From: Sulfurovaceae bacterium
GTDB taxonomy: Bacteria; Campylobacterota; Campylobacteria; Campylobacterales; Sulfurovaceae
Assembly (NCBI GenBank): GCA_028714675.1
Contig: JAQTLV010000001.1
Coordinates: forward strand, 165,507 to 229,506
Direction of reading: 5' to 3'
DNA length: 64,000 bases
Shown: one piece after another, positions 27,989-35,224 of the stretch
Layout: each line of letters starts with the position of its first letter
Position numbering within the stretch: the first letter of the stretch is position 1
Program-made: the position numbers and the translations under genes
Notes under the pieces: model-generated
What the model was told of the DNA's origin: nothing
Databases searched by the model: none
Seen by the model: only the letters and a program-made list of their open reading frames with translations

Positions 27989-29286
27989 AAATAACAAATA
28001 GAGCTTTTTTTATTGTTGTAGTTTCCGCCATAGGATATTTGCTAAATCTTATTTTGAATCGTTACCTAACACACAATATTACCCCAGCTGCTTATGGAGA
28101 TTTTTGTATAGGATTAAATGCTTTAGAAATTGCATCAACCTTTTTGCTTTTAGGTACAGAAATAAGTGCCATGAGGTTTATTCCTCTACTTGAAAAAGAC
28201 AATAATTCATTGAGCTTTATAAAGTGGAATTTTTATTTCATAAAAAAACTTTTCTATATTTTTGTTATATTGTTATTTGTATTTTTTTTAGGCTTGATAC
28301 TGCTTGATAAAACAAAAGATATTCATACATCTTTTTTGATGCTTGGTGTTACACCAATCGCAGCAATTTATGCATTGATAATTGTATATTTAAATAGTCA
28401 AAACCATATTTTTATATCAACACTTATAGATTCCGTGTTGCGATATATTTTGCTTATCGCTACATTTTTCTTGTTGTTTAATCTCGCATCAGTAAAAGAA
28501 AATAGTATGGCACTATCTATGGCTTATGTTGGAGTATTTTTTATATTAGCATTATTTACAGCCTCTTTGTATAATAGAAAAAATAAAACACACTTACCTT
28601 TTAGTATATTTTTTTCAAAGGAAAAACCATTTTTTGATAAACACAAAGAGTGGGAAAGCGTCTCTATAAAATATTTGTTTTCAAATTTGATTTTTTTGTT
28701 TTTTATGTATATTGACAAAATGGTTTTGGATATTGTTCATGAAAATGAAGATATTGTAGGGCACTATTCTGCTGTTGTTGTTTTGGTTGGACTTTTTAGT
28801 TTGATTTCTCAATCTTCAGGAATATTTTTATCTCCAAAGATAAGTAAATTTATCAAAGATAAGAATGGTATAGGTATATTACAAGGGATGATTTATAAAG
28901 CAAATAAAAATATGTTTATACTTTTTGTTGTACTTTTGACAACCTATATCTTTTTTGGCAAAAATATACTTGGATATTTTGGTAAAAATGGCGAATATAC
29001 CATTATTTATTATGGATTGATATCTCTTTCTTTTTCTCAGATTTTATTAGAGATAGGAAATCTTTCTATGAGATTTCTTCTTTATGGAGGTTATGCAGAC
29101 TATATCAATAAAATACTTTCCGTGTCACTAGCGGCTTTATTGATTTTTGGAATTATATTGACATATTATGTTGGGATATATGGCATCATCATAGCTCATA
29201 TCCTAACAAGCTTTTTTTATATGATTGCTTTTGCAATTAAGGCAAAAAAAGAGTTTGGGCAACTCAAAATACTAAGTTTATACTAA
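27985..29286 (+). CDS. polysaccharide-biosynthesis-type flippase (MATE/MOP superfamily)
   Basis: The 433-residue inner membrane protein has about twelve transmembrane helices. It shows the Wzx-like N-terminus with LNLILNRYLTHNITPAAYGDF and a later LGTEISAMRFIPLLEKD. Such proteins flip lipid-linked oligosaccharides or similar molecules across the membrane. It overlaps the ATP-grasp gene by four bases (ATGA), so it is the last gene of the operon and the likely exporter of its product. No glycosyltransferase genes are nearby. Confidence 0.8.
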   Translation: MKITNRAFFIVVVSAIGYLLNLILNRYLTHNITPAAYGDFCIGLNALEIASTFLLLGTEISAMRFIPLLEKDNNSLSFIKWNFYFIKKLFYIFVILLFVFFLGLILLDKTKDIHTSFLMLGVTPIAAIYALIIVYLNSQNHIFISTLIDSVLRYILLIATFFLLFNLASVKENSMALSMAYVGVFFILALFTASLYNRKNKTHLPFSIFFSKEKPFFDKHKEWESVSIKYLFSNLIFLFFMYIDKMVLDIVHENEDIVGHYSAVVVLVGLFSLISQSSGIFLSPKISKFIKDKNGIGILQGMIYKANKNMFILFVVLLTTYIFFGKNILGYFGKNGEYTIIYYGLISLSFSQILLEIGNLSMRFLLYGGYADYINKILSVSLAALLIFGIILTYYVGIYGIIIAHILTSFFYMIAFAIKAKKEFGQLKILSLY

Positions 29287-29292
29287 AAGCGA

Positions 29293-30087
29293 TTATTTAA
29301 ATATTTTTTTAGACTGTTTAAAAGCTTTTTTAATTAGTTTTTTTTGTATATCGCCAATATATTTTTTAAGCAAAGTGTATTCTTTTTCACTTTGATATTT
29401 TTGCGTATATTGTTCAAACAAATCTATATCATGAATTTTGCCCAAAGTAGAAGTTAATTTATTTAGTTGTTTCATTATTTTTTGTGAACAATGAATATTT
29501 CCTTCTAAAGCTTGAAGTTGATACATGTAATATTTGGCATACTTTCGGAAATGATGTATATCTTCTATTTTGTTTGTTTTTATGGCAACATTTAGTAACC
29601 TAGATGTTTTTTTATATGTTTCTTTGAGTCTTTTATTGATATCTTTTTTGGATACATGAACATGCTTGTAAGCACATAAATTTCCAAATGCTCTTAGTAT
29701 AGATTCTTGTGTCTCATCAATATGGGCAGTTTCTTTATTCAATAGACTAATCTCATCATCAATATGTTTTTTGATATTTGGAAAATCATCATATTGTAAT
29801 CCACTTTTTTTGATTATGAAGTTAAAAGTTTTACTTAGAACTTGTGCTTCTCTTTTTTGTTCCAAATTTTTAGATATTTGTTTATAAAATTCTTTTTGGC
29901 TTTGTATAAATTCTTTATTTTTGAAAAATGGTTTTATAAAATATAAAATAGATCTAATATTTTTAGATACTACCCTAATACCATGTATTTTTTTATTTGA
30001 ATTTGAACATGAACCTTCAATCAGGTAATATGCGTTTATTAAGGTTGTTGATAAATAATCAAATGGATTAAATACATCCGATTTCAT
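29293..30087 (-). CDS. CHAD domain protein
   Basis: The 264-residue protein is helical and basic. It has the two half-repeats of the CHAD fold: KIHGIRVVSKNIRSILYFI near the N-terminus, and IHHFRKYAKYYMYQLQALE followed by LTSTLGKIHDIDLFEQY in the second half. The conserved His, Arg and Lys line a polyphosphate-binding channel in studied members. Binding polyphosphate granules is likely. No CYTH domain or ppk gene lies nearby. Its end is convergent with the flippase gene at six bases. Confidence 0.85.
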   Translation of the reverse strand: MKSDVFNPFDYLSTTLINAYYLIEGSCSNSNKKIHGIRVVSKNIRSILYFIKPFFKNKEFIQSQKEFYKQISKNLEQKREAQVLSKTFNFIIKKSGLQYDDFPNIKKHIDDEISLLNKETAHIDETQESILRAFGNLCAYKHVHVSKKDINKRLKETYKKTSRLLNVAIKTNKIEDIHHFRKYAKYYMYQLQALEGNIHCSQKIMKQLNKLTSTLGKIHDIDLFEQYTQKYQSEKEYTLLKKYIGDIQKKLIKKAFKQSKKIFK

Positions 30088-30289
30088 AATTCAGCCTTTT
30101 ATTTGTAATCTTTACCAATGATACCATAATTTTTCAATCACAACAATAAAAATATTTTTCAAGATGTTTTGTATTATTTTTGATTAAAAATTCAACTGCG
30201 AGATGCAAGAATTTAAAGAGTAAAATTTGACAGTTTTTGGGTTATAAAAAGTTTTTCTTGCTAATATTTTACAAAACTAAAGGGCTTTA

Positions 30290-31165
30290 GTGGAAAAAAG
30301 TGAAAATACTTATAAATATTTTATAGCGATGATTATAGCCATGTTGCTATGGGGAGTTGCTTGGACTTCAGGGAAAGTAGCAGCAGAGCATGCAAATGCA
30401 CCTGTGGCAGCTTTTTGGCGTTATGCCATATCATTATTATCATTGATACCTGTGATAATTTATTTTCAAACCTCACTCAAGACAAGTGCAAAAGGATATT
30501 TTTATATGTTTTTAGCAGGTCTTTTGACAGCCCTTTTTAATTATCTATTTTTCAAGGGATTATCTCATGGACAAGCTGGGTATGGTGGAACTTTAGTAAC
30601 AGCACTCGCACCAATTTTTACATATCTCATGTCGATAGTTATATTTAAAGTACAAGTAACAAATAGACAGATTTTTGCATTATTTATAGGAGCCATAGGG
30701 GCAGTTATACTTTTAAAGATACCTTTTGAGGGACTTGGGTTTTTAAATGCAGATAGTTTATATTTTTTAGAGTGTGCAATAGTTTGGTCACTTGTAACTA
30801 TTTTTTCTCAAAAAGCATCGAAAAGAGCAAATGCTATGTTTTATACATTGGTTGTATTTACTGTTACTTGTTTTGTAAATATGATGTTTGCTTTGCCATA
30901 TCATCCTTTTGATTTTAGTGCATATGATAAACTGTTTTGGGCAAATATTATTTTTATAGGAATTTTGCCAGGCACATTTAGTACCACGCTATTTTTTCTA
31001 TCAGCTGGAAAGATTGGTGCTCATCGCACGGGAGTATTTATGTTTATAGTGCCTATCGGAGCTATCGTATCAAGTCAAATCGTATATGGGGAAAAGGTTG
31101 CTATATCAACCCTCATAGGATGTTTACTTGCTTTTTTAGCTGTATTTATATTCAATAAAAAATGA
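30290..31165 (+). CDS. EamA/DMT-family transporter
   Basis: The 291-residue membrane protein has ten predicted helices and the duplicated EamA architecture: the first half has LLWGVAWTSGKVAAEH and GLSHGQAGYGGTLVTALAPI, the second FFLSAGKIGAHRTGVFMFIVPIGA and STLIGCLLAFLAVFIF. Family members export metabolites or amino acids; the substrate is unknown. The GTG start at 30290 is preceded by AAAGGG. Confidence 0.88.
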   Translation: MEKSENTYKYFIAMIIAMLLWGVAWTSGKVAAEHANAPVAAFWRYAISLLSLIPVIIYFQTSLKTSAKGYFYMFLAGLLTALFNYLFFKGLSHGQAGYGGTLVTALAPIFTYLMSIVIFKVQVTNRQIFALFIGAIGAVILLKIPFEGLGFLNADSLYFLECAIVWSLVTIFSQKASKRANAMFYTLVVFTVTCFVNMMFALPYHPFDFSAYDKLFWANIIFIGILPGTFSTTLFFLSAGKIGAHRTGVFMFIVPIGAIVSSQIVYGEKVAISTLIGCLLAFLAVFIFNKK

Positions 31166-31194
31166 GATACACATAAATTTCAAATATAGGAGCA

Positions 31195-31764
31195 ATGATC
31201 ATGAAATTTAAAATAGCCGAAATTAGTGATATAGATAAAGTTTTAAAACTCCATTATAAATATCAAATCGATTCCATAAATGAAGAAGATAAAAAAGATG
31301 GTTTTATCACTACACCTTTTACCAAAGAACAATTAGAAAGATTGATAAACGAGGAGCATGGACTTTTTATAGCACTCAAAAATGATGAGGTGGTAGCTTA
31401 TGTGATGGCAGCATCTTGGGAATTTTGGTCAGCTTGGCAAATGTTTGCTCATATGATAAAAGATTTGCCAAATTTAGAGTATTTAGGACAAAGACTAAGC
31501 GTGGATAACTCATATCAATATGGTCCAGTATGTGTGGATAAGAGCGTGAGAGGAAATGGTGTTTTAGAATCTATTTTTGATTTTGCGAGAGAAGAAATGT
31601 CAAAGAGGTATCCAATACTAGTAACTTTTATCAATAAAATCAATCCGAGATCATACGAAGCACACACTAGAAAATTGGGGCTTGAGGTTATAAAAGAATT
31701 TACATATAACAATAACAATTATTATGAGCTTGTTTATGATACATCCAAGAAGTTAACCTTATAA
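31195..31764 (+). CDS. GNAT-family acetyltransferase
   Basis: The protein has 189 residues, or 187 if the second ATG (31201) is used, which sits at the better distance from AGGAGC. It has the GNAT core: IAEISDIDKVLKLHY at the N-terminus, LFIALKNDEVVAYVMA and the acetyl-CoA site VCVDKSVRGNGVLESIFDF, where the usual R-x2-G-x-G is RGNG. The segment KINPRSYEAHTRKLGLEVI is also typical. Substrate unknown. Confidence 0.85.
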   Translation: MIMKFKIAEISDIDKVLKLHYKYQIDSINEEDKKDGFITTPFTKEQLERLINEEHGLFIALKNDEVVAYVMAASWEFWSAWQMFAHMIKDLPNLEYLGQRLSVDNSYQYGPVCVDKSVRGNGVLESIFDFAREEMSKRYPILVTFINKINPRSYEAHTRKLGLEVIKEFTYNNNNYYELVYDTSKKLTL

Positions 31765-31786
31765 GGCAAGCAAGAGAACTTGCCTT
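31763..31786. terminator. bidirectional terminator between convergent genes
   Basis: A perfect 8-bp stem, AAGGCAAG and CTTGCCTT, with an 8-base loop overlaps the GNAT stop codon. A/T-rich tracts follow on both sides. It separates the GNAT gene from the convergent gene family that ends at 31801. Confidence 0.55.
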
Positions 31787-31800
31787 TAAGCTTGTATATT

Positions 31801-32178
31801 TTATGGTGCGAGGATAAGTGCTGGAGCTACGGTTTTATCATCTTTTGTTTTTGCATACCCAGCATTAAAGATAGGGGTTCCATTGAGAAAATCCCACTCT
31901 AGTGTAGCAGCACCATTTTTTACCAAGTAACCACCACCTAAACTAACACCAAATTTATTTGTTAGAGGATAATATGTTACCCCACCACTAACTACTCCAC
32001 TATCTTCTTTGTTTGTTGATAAAGCTTTTAATGATATACCCACACCACCGCCAAAGCTATATGTTACACCCAAAAATGCCGTAGGGTGACTCTTGGTATT
32101 TTGAACTGGCGCAATACCAGCATTTACATAGGTACTGCCTATAAATAAAATACCCATTGCTATTAAAAGCTTTTTCAT
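31801..32178 (-). CDS. small secreted protein, third (diverged) member of a tandem family
   Basis: The 125-residue protein has a signal peptide (MKKLLIAMGILFIGSTYVNA). Its Gly-rich beta-type mature part holds FLGVTYSFGGGVGISLKALS, KEDSGVVSGGVTYYPLTNK, FGVSLGGGYLVKNGAATLEW and FNAGYAKTKDD. It has the same layout as the two genes before it but is clearly diverged, with a longer N-terminus and tail. The alternating Gly/aromatic pattern suggests a small beta-structure in the envelope. I recognise no function. It is downstream in the same minus-strand run, 22 bases from its neighbour. Confidence 0.75.
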   Translation of the reverse strand: MKKLLIAMGILFIGSTYVNAGIAPVQNTKSHPTAFLGVTYSFGGGVGISLKALSTNKEDSGVVSGGVTYYPLTNKFGVSLGGGYLVKNGAATLEWDFLNGTPIFNAGYAKTKDDKTVAPALILAP

Positions 32179-32200
32179 ATCTATATGCCCTTTTTATAAT

Positions 32201-32533
32201 TTATTTAATATTCACTGGTGCATCATCTTTCGTATGAGCATAACCAGCACTAAATGTAGGAAGACCATTTAGAAAATCCCACTCAACAGTAGTGGCACCA
32301 TTTTTTACTAAGTACCCACCACCTATACTAGCACCAAACTTATTTGTTAGAGGATAATATGTAACACCACCACTCAATACACCACTATCTTCTTTATCTG
32401 TAGATAGAGCTTTGAGTGATAATCCAACACCACCGCCAAAACCATAGGTTACACCTGCAAATACTGAAGGCGAAGCACTTGCATATGTACTACTTATGAG
32501 TAAGATACTCGCTACTGCTAAAAGTTTTTTCAT
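32201..32533 (-). CDS. small secreted protein, second tandem copy
   Basis: The 110-residue protein has signal peptide MKKLLAVASILLISSTYASA and the same Gly-rich body as the neighbours. Over about 315 bases it differs from the next copy (32567-32902) at only about three bases. It ends differently (DDAPVNIK). The near identity points to a very recent tandem duplication or gene conversion. The 33-base gap before it has no room for a separate promoter, so it is probably transcribed from the promoter before the first copy. Confidence 0.75.
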   Translation of the reverse strand: MKKLLAVASILLISSTYASASPSVFAGVTYGFGGGVGLSLKALSTDKEDSGVLSGGVTYYPLTNKFGASIGGGYLVKNGATTVEWDFLNGLPTFSAGYAHTKDDAPVNIK

Positions 32534-32566
32534 AGTGATACTCCTTTAATAATATATTTCAGATCT

Positions 32567-32902
32567 TTAGTCTGGCATAGGCGCTGGCACATCATCTTTC
32601 GTATGAGCATAACCAGCACTAAATGTAGGAAGACCATTTAGAAAATCCCACTCAACAGTAGTGGCACCATTTTTTACTAAGTACCCACCGCCTATACTAG
32701 CACCAAACTTATTTGTTAGAGGATAATATGTAACACCACCACTCAATACACCACTATCTTCTTTATCTGTAGATAGAGCTTTGAGTGATAATCCAACACC
32801 ACCGCCAAAACCATAGGTTACACCTGCAAATACTGAAGGTGAAGCACTTACATATGTACTACTTATGAGTAAGATACTCGCTACTGCTAAAAGTTTTTTC
32901 AT
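32567..32902 (-). CDS. small secreted protein, first tandem copy
   Basis: The 111-residue protein has signal peptide MKKLLAVASILLISSTYVSA and the body VFAGVTYGFGGGVGLSLKAL, KEDSGVLSGGVTYYPLTNKF and ASIGGGYLVKNGATTVEWDF. It ends DDVPAPMPD. It is the promoter-proximal member of the family, behind a good AGGAG site and a promoter-like sequence that is repeated before the YegP gene. Function unknown. Confidence 0.75.
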   Translation of the reverse strand: MKKLLAVASILLISSTYVSASPSVFAGVTYGFGGGVGLSLKALSTDKEDSGVLSGGVTYYPLTNKFGASIGGGYLVKNGATTVEWDFLNGLPTFSAGYAHTKDDVPAPMPD

Positions 32903-32920
32903 AGTTGTACTCCTTTTTAA

Positions 32921-32978
32921 TTGGTATGTTATATTGTATGATGATGTAACTTAAATAGATGTTAAAGTAAAAAATCTA
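32921..32978 (-). repeat. promoter-region repeat, copy A
   Basis: About 58 bases match copy B at 33391-33447 with few changes. The shared parts include GGTATGTTATATTGTATG and, further on, GATGTTAAAG. On the minus strand both hold TTTAAG, 16 bases, then TATAAC, a plausible sigma-70 promoter for the gene downstream. Confidence 0.65.
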
Positions 32979-33014
32979 TAAGTTATAATAAAAAAAATAT
33001 AGTTAATGTCAAGC

Positions 33015-33043
33015 TGGACTTTGGGAGCAAATGGGGATATAAT
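33015..33043 (+). promoter_or_regulatory. promoter of the Lys-rich small gene
   Basis: TGGACT (33015-33020) and TATAAT (33038-33043) are 17 bases apart. The ATG follows 28 bases later behind AAAGGA. Confidence 0.5.
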
Positions 33044-33070
33044 GAACAGATATAAACAAAAGGATATATT

Positions 33071-33172
33071 ATGGCAAAAGGTAAAGACGCACAAAAGACT
33101 GTTAAGAAAAAATCGGAAAAAACATTGAAAGAAAAACGCAATGACAAAAAGGCGAAGAAAGCAAAAAGCTAG
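33071..33172 (+). CDS. 33-residue Lys-rich small protein
   Basis: The 33 residues begin MAKGKDAQKTVKKKSEKT and end KKAKKAKS; nearly half are Lys or Arg. An AAAAGGATATATT ribosome region and a promoter-like pair lie upstream. Very small proteins with a MAKGKDA start and Lys-rich body occur in other proteobacteria. Nucleic-acid or acidic-polymer binding is a guess from charge. Confidence 0.6.
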   Translation: MAKGKDAQKTVKKKSEKTLKEKRNDKKAKKAKS

Positions 33173-33214
33173 GTAGCCTTATGCTTTAGTGTTAATATAT
33201 GGGCAAATCAAATA

Positions 33215-33370
33215 TTAGTCTATGTACCCATTTCTTTTTGCATTATCAACACAATCGCTTTTGTTAACATAGCCTTGTGATGAAGCACCAACGATATTTC
33301 CATTCGGAGAGATTCTTCTCCATCTCCATTCCCCTTTGGCATCTTTATAGAATTCCCATTTATCATTCAT
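33215..33370 (-). CDS. YegP/DUF1508 family small protein
   Basis: The 51-residue protein fits one YegP (DUF1508) repeat: WEFYKDAKGEWRWRRISPNG followed by NIVGASSQGYVNKSDC and NAKRNGY. The start lies behind a strong AAGGAGGAG. The family forms a small alpha-beta fold; its role is unsettled. Its upstream sequence repeats that of the tandem secreted family, which suggests joint control. Confidence 0.85.
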   Translation of the reverse strand: MNDKWEFYKDAKGEWRWRRISPNGNIVGASSQGYVNKSDCVDNAKRNGYID

Positions 33371-33390
33371 GATTACTCCTCCTTACTTGG

Positions 33391-33447
33391 ATGGTATGTT
33401 ATATTGTATGACTATACAACTTAAATGGATGTTAAAGAAAAAATCTA
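33391..33447 (-). repeat. promoter-region repeat, copy B
   Basis: This is the second copy of the sequence at 32921-32978, placed about the same distance before the YegP start as copy A is before the first secreted-family gene. The -35-like TTTAAG and -10-like TATAAC are both conserved. Confidence 0.65.
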
Positions 33448-33587
33448 CAAAATTTGGGCATAGAAAATTAGCCTGTCCTCTTTTCTATATCTTTAAGATA
33501 TACTGTGCCAGATGATTTCGCAAGTTTTATGAGAAGAAAGTATTTTTCCCTCATATTTTAATAAATTGTTCACTATAAAGGAGCAAT

Positions 33588-33857
33588 ATGCGTAAAATTT
33601 TTATATTCATGGCACTAATTATATCCATTGCATTTTCTGTATCAGATGACAGCTCAATAATTAATAAATTGGATTTACAAAATAGTAAAATACTTGAAAA
33701 GCAACAAAAGTGCAATACACTAATTGCAAAAAATACTACTCTAGAAGAGATACAAAGACGAGGATGTTGTTCTCATCATAGTGGAGTATGTGATTGTGTG
33801 AATGGGCGTGCTAAATGTTGCGATGGAACATTAAGTCCAACATGTGGATGCGATTGA
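33588..33857 (+). CDS. small secreted Cys-rich protein
   Basis: The 89 residues comprise a signal peptide (about 1-19), a short helical segment with one Cys (42), and a compact C-terminal module with eight cysteines at 60, 61, 68, 70, 77, 78, 86 and 88. The module reads GCCSHHSGVCDC, then GRAKCCDGTLSPTCGCD. The HHSGVC and CDGTLSPTC segments recall a small disulfide or zinc module seen at the ends of other bacterial secreted proteins. Strong AAAGGAGC site. Function unknown. Confidence 0.75.
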   Translation: MRKIFIFMALIISIAFSVSDDSSIINKLDLQNSKILEKQQKCNTLIAKNTTLEEIQRRGCCSHHSGVCDCVNGRAKCCDGTLSPTCGCD

Positions 33858-33880
33858 GTTTTTTATTCAGCATCATGTCA

Positions 33881-33910
33881 TTGACTTAATATGATAAAAT
33901 GTGCTATTAT
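33881..33910 (+). promoter_or_regulatory. promoter before the small membrane ORF and TIR gene
   Basis: TTGACT (33881-33886) and TATTAT (33905-33910) are separated by 18 bases. This is one of the few promoters in the window with a recognisable -35. Confidence 0.5.
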
Positions 33911-33927
33911 CTGAATGTAATATTTTT

Positions 33928-34170
33928 ATGCCAACAGGTGTTGGAAGAGGAGTGCAATTCTCCTTGCTACAATCTTGTATTATCATTGGTGGTCTTATCT
34001 TATTCAAATTAGGTGCAGAATTCCTGCTTTCAAAACTTAATATAGACAAAGGACGCAAAATGAAAAATCGCAAAAAATCACTTAAAAAAGTTAAATCAAT
34101 TATTGAAGCAACTAGAGAGGTGACCATCGCGATAGGTGCAAATGTAGCGACTAGTGTCCTTTTGACATAA
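33928..34170 (+). CDS. putative small membrane protein before the TIR gene
   Basis: The frame is open from a GTG at 33901, but a promoter overlaps that point, so I prefer the ATG at 33928 (80 residues). No good ribosome site is seen for either. The product has one hydrophobic helix (IIIGGLILFKLGAEFLL), then a strongly basic stretch with KGRKMKNRKKSLKKVK, and a second weakly hydrophobic end. It would be a single-pass protein with a basic cytoplasmic face. It may be cotranscribed with the TIR gene 43 bases later. An open frame on the opposite strand is less convincing. Confidence 0.45.
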   Translation: MPTGVGRGVQFSLLQSCIIIGGLILFKLGAEFLLSKLNIDKGRKMKNRKKSLKKVKSIIEATREVTIAIGANVATSVLLT

Positions 34171-34213
34171 GAATATTTATTTTTTAAAAAATAGCTACAT
34201 GCTAAGGGATACC

Positions 34214-35155
34214 ATGAACCCAAAAGTTTTTATCAGTCATGCAAGTGAAGACAAAGAAAGGTTTGTAATAGGTTTTGCCAGTAAATTACGAGCAAATGGA
34301 GTCGATGCTTGGCTTGATAAATGGGAAATGCTCCCAGGCGATAGTTTAGTTGAGAAGATTTTTGAAGAAGGTATAAAAGAAGCTGATGCTTTCATCATCG
34401 TGCTTTCCAATCACAGCGTAAATAAACCATGGGTACGAGAAGAATTAAATGCCAGCTTTGTTAAAAGAATAGGCAAGAACAGTAAAATTATTCCAATCGT
34501 TCTTGATAATTGTATAGTTCCAGAATGCCTACAATCAACTATTTGGGAAAATATAAATAATCATCAAAACTATGAAGAAAGCTTTACGAGAATCCTAAAC
34601 TCTATACTTGGATTATTTGACAAACCTGCATTGGGCCATACCCCATCTTATGCCACAAGTAAAATTAATGAGCTTCAGGGCTTACTCAAGATTGACACAC
34701 TCATTTTTACTCAAGCATGCCAAACAGTTTTATCTAAAGATCACAAAAGCGTTAATTTATCTGAGATTTATGATGACTTGAAGGCACTAGGAATTTCAGA
34801 TGAAGATATTTTGGACTCGTTAGAAATACTTGATTCAAAAGGTTATATTAAAGCCACAAAAGCAATTTCGGGTATGATACCTTTTTTTACAATTAGTACT
34901 TTTGGATTTAACGAATTTGCACAAGCAAATATTGAAAATTACGAAGAAATTATCAATGATGTATGTATTAAATTAATCAATCATTCGTTAAATAATAATG
35001 TTGATGTTGCAGATATGACCAAGTATCCACTGGCATTAGTAAACCATATTTTTGACCTTTTGGAGAATAAAGGTTTGATAAAAACAGCTAAACGAATTGA
35101 GGGATTATATCATATCGTAAATATCTCACCTGAACTGAAGCGTATGTTTAAATGA
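34214..35155 (+). CDS. TIR-domain protein with C-terminal helical region
   Basis: Start at the ATG 34214 behind AGGGAT. The 313 residues have a TIR domain at about 1-140: KVFISHASEDKERFV, VDAWLDKWEMLPGDSL, AFIIVLSNHSVNKPWVREEL and IIPIVLDNC. Glu38 in DKWEML is at the position of the catalytic Glu of NAD-cleaving TIRs such as SARM1, so NADase activity is plausible. The rest (about 160-313) has two similar winged-helix-like blocks that end GYIKATKAISGMIPFFTIST and GLIKTAKRIEGLYHIVNISP. A sensing or DNA-binding role is an inference. Standalone TIR proteins often act in phage defence. No known Thoeris or CBASS partner is present. Confidence 0.85.
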   Translation: MNPKVFISHASEDKERFVIGFASKLRANGVDAWLDKWEMLPGDSLVEKIFEEGIKEADAFIIVLSNHSVNKPWVREELNASFVKRIGKNSKIIPIVLDNCIVPECLQSTIWENINNHQNYEESFTRILNSILGLFDKPALGHTPSYATSKINELQGLLKIDTLIFTQACQTVLSKDHKSVNLSEIYDDLKALGISDEDILDSLEILDSKGYIKATKAISGMIPFFTISTFGFNEFAQANIENYEEIINDVCIKLINHSLNNNVDVADMTKYPLALVNHIFDLLENKGLIKTAKRIEGLYHIVNISPELKRMFK

Positions 35156-35224
35156 TATTAACAAATTAAATTATGGAAAATCCAAATATGTTGATTTTAA
35201 AGTTATCAAATTAATAATTGAATA

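Noticed and set aside
23576-29286. Siderophore (NIS) or classical O-antigen cluster
   Set aside because: No IucA/IucC-type synthetase, no TonB receptor and no glycosyltransferase; only the flippase recalls O-antigen loci.
30227-30255. TTGACA with TATAAA as promoter of the EamA gene
   Set aside because: The two hexamers are only about 10 bases apart, so they cannot work together; the TTGACA alone is not evidence.
31801-32902. Repeated DNA as a CRISPR or satellite array
   Set aside because: The repeat units are whole genes of about 330 bases with signal peptides and ribosome sites, not short repeats with spacers.
33873-34223. Minus-strand frame of 116 codons opposite the small membrane ORF
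   Set aside because: No ribosome site, no family resemblance, and a plus-strand promoter lies inside it.
34214-35155. Thoeris or CBASS system
   Set aside because: Only the TIR protein is present; no ThsA (SIR2 or SLOG), cyclase or other named partner lies nearby.
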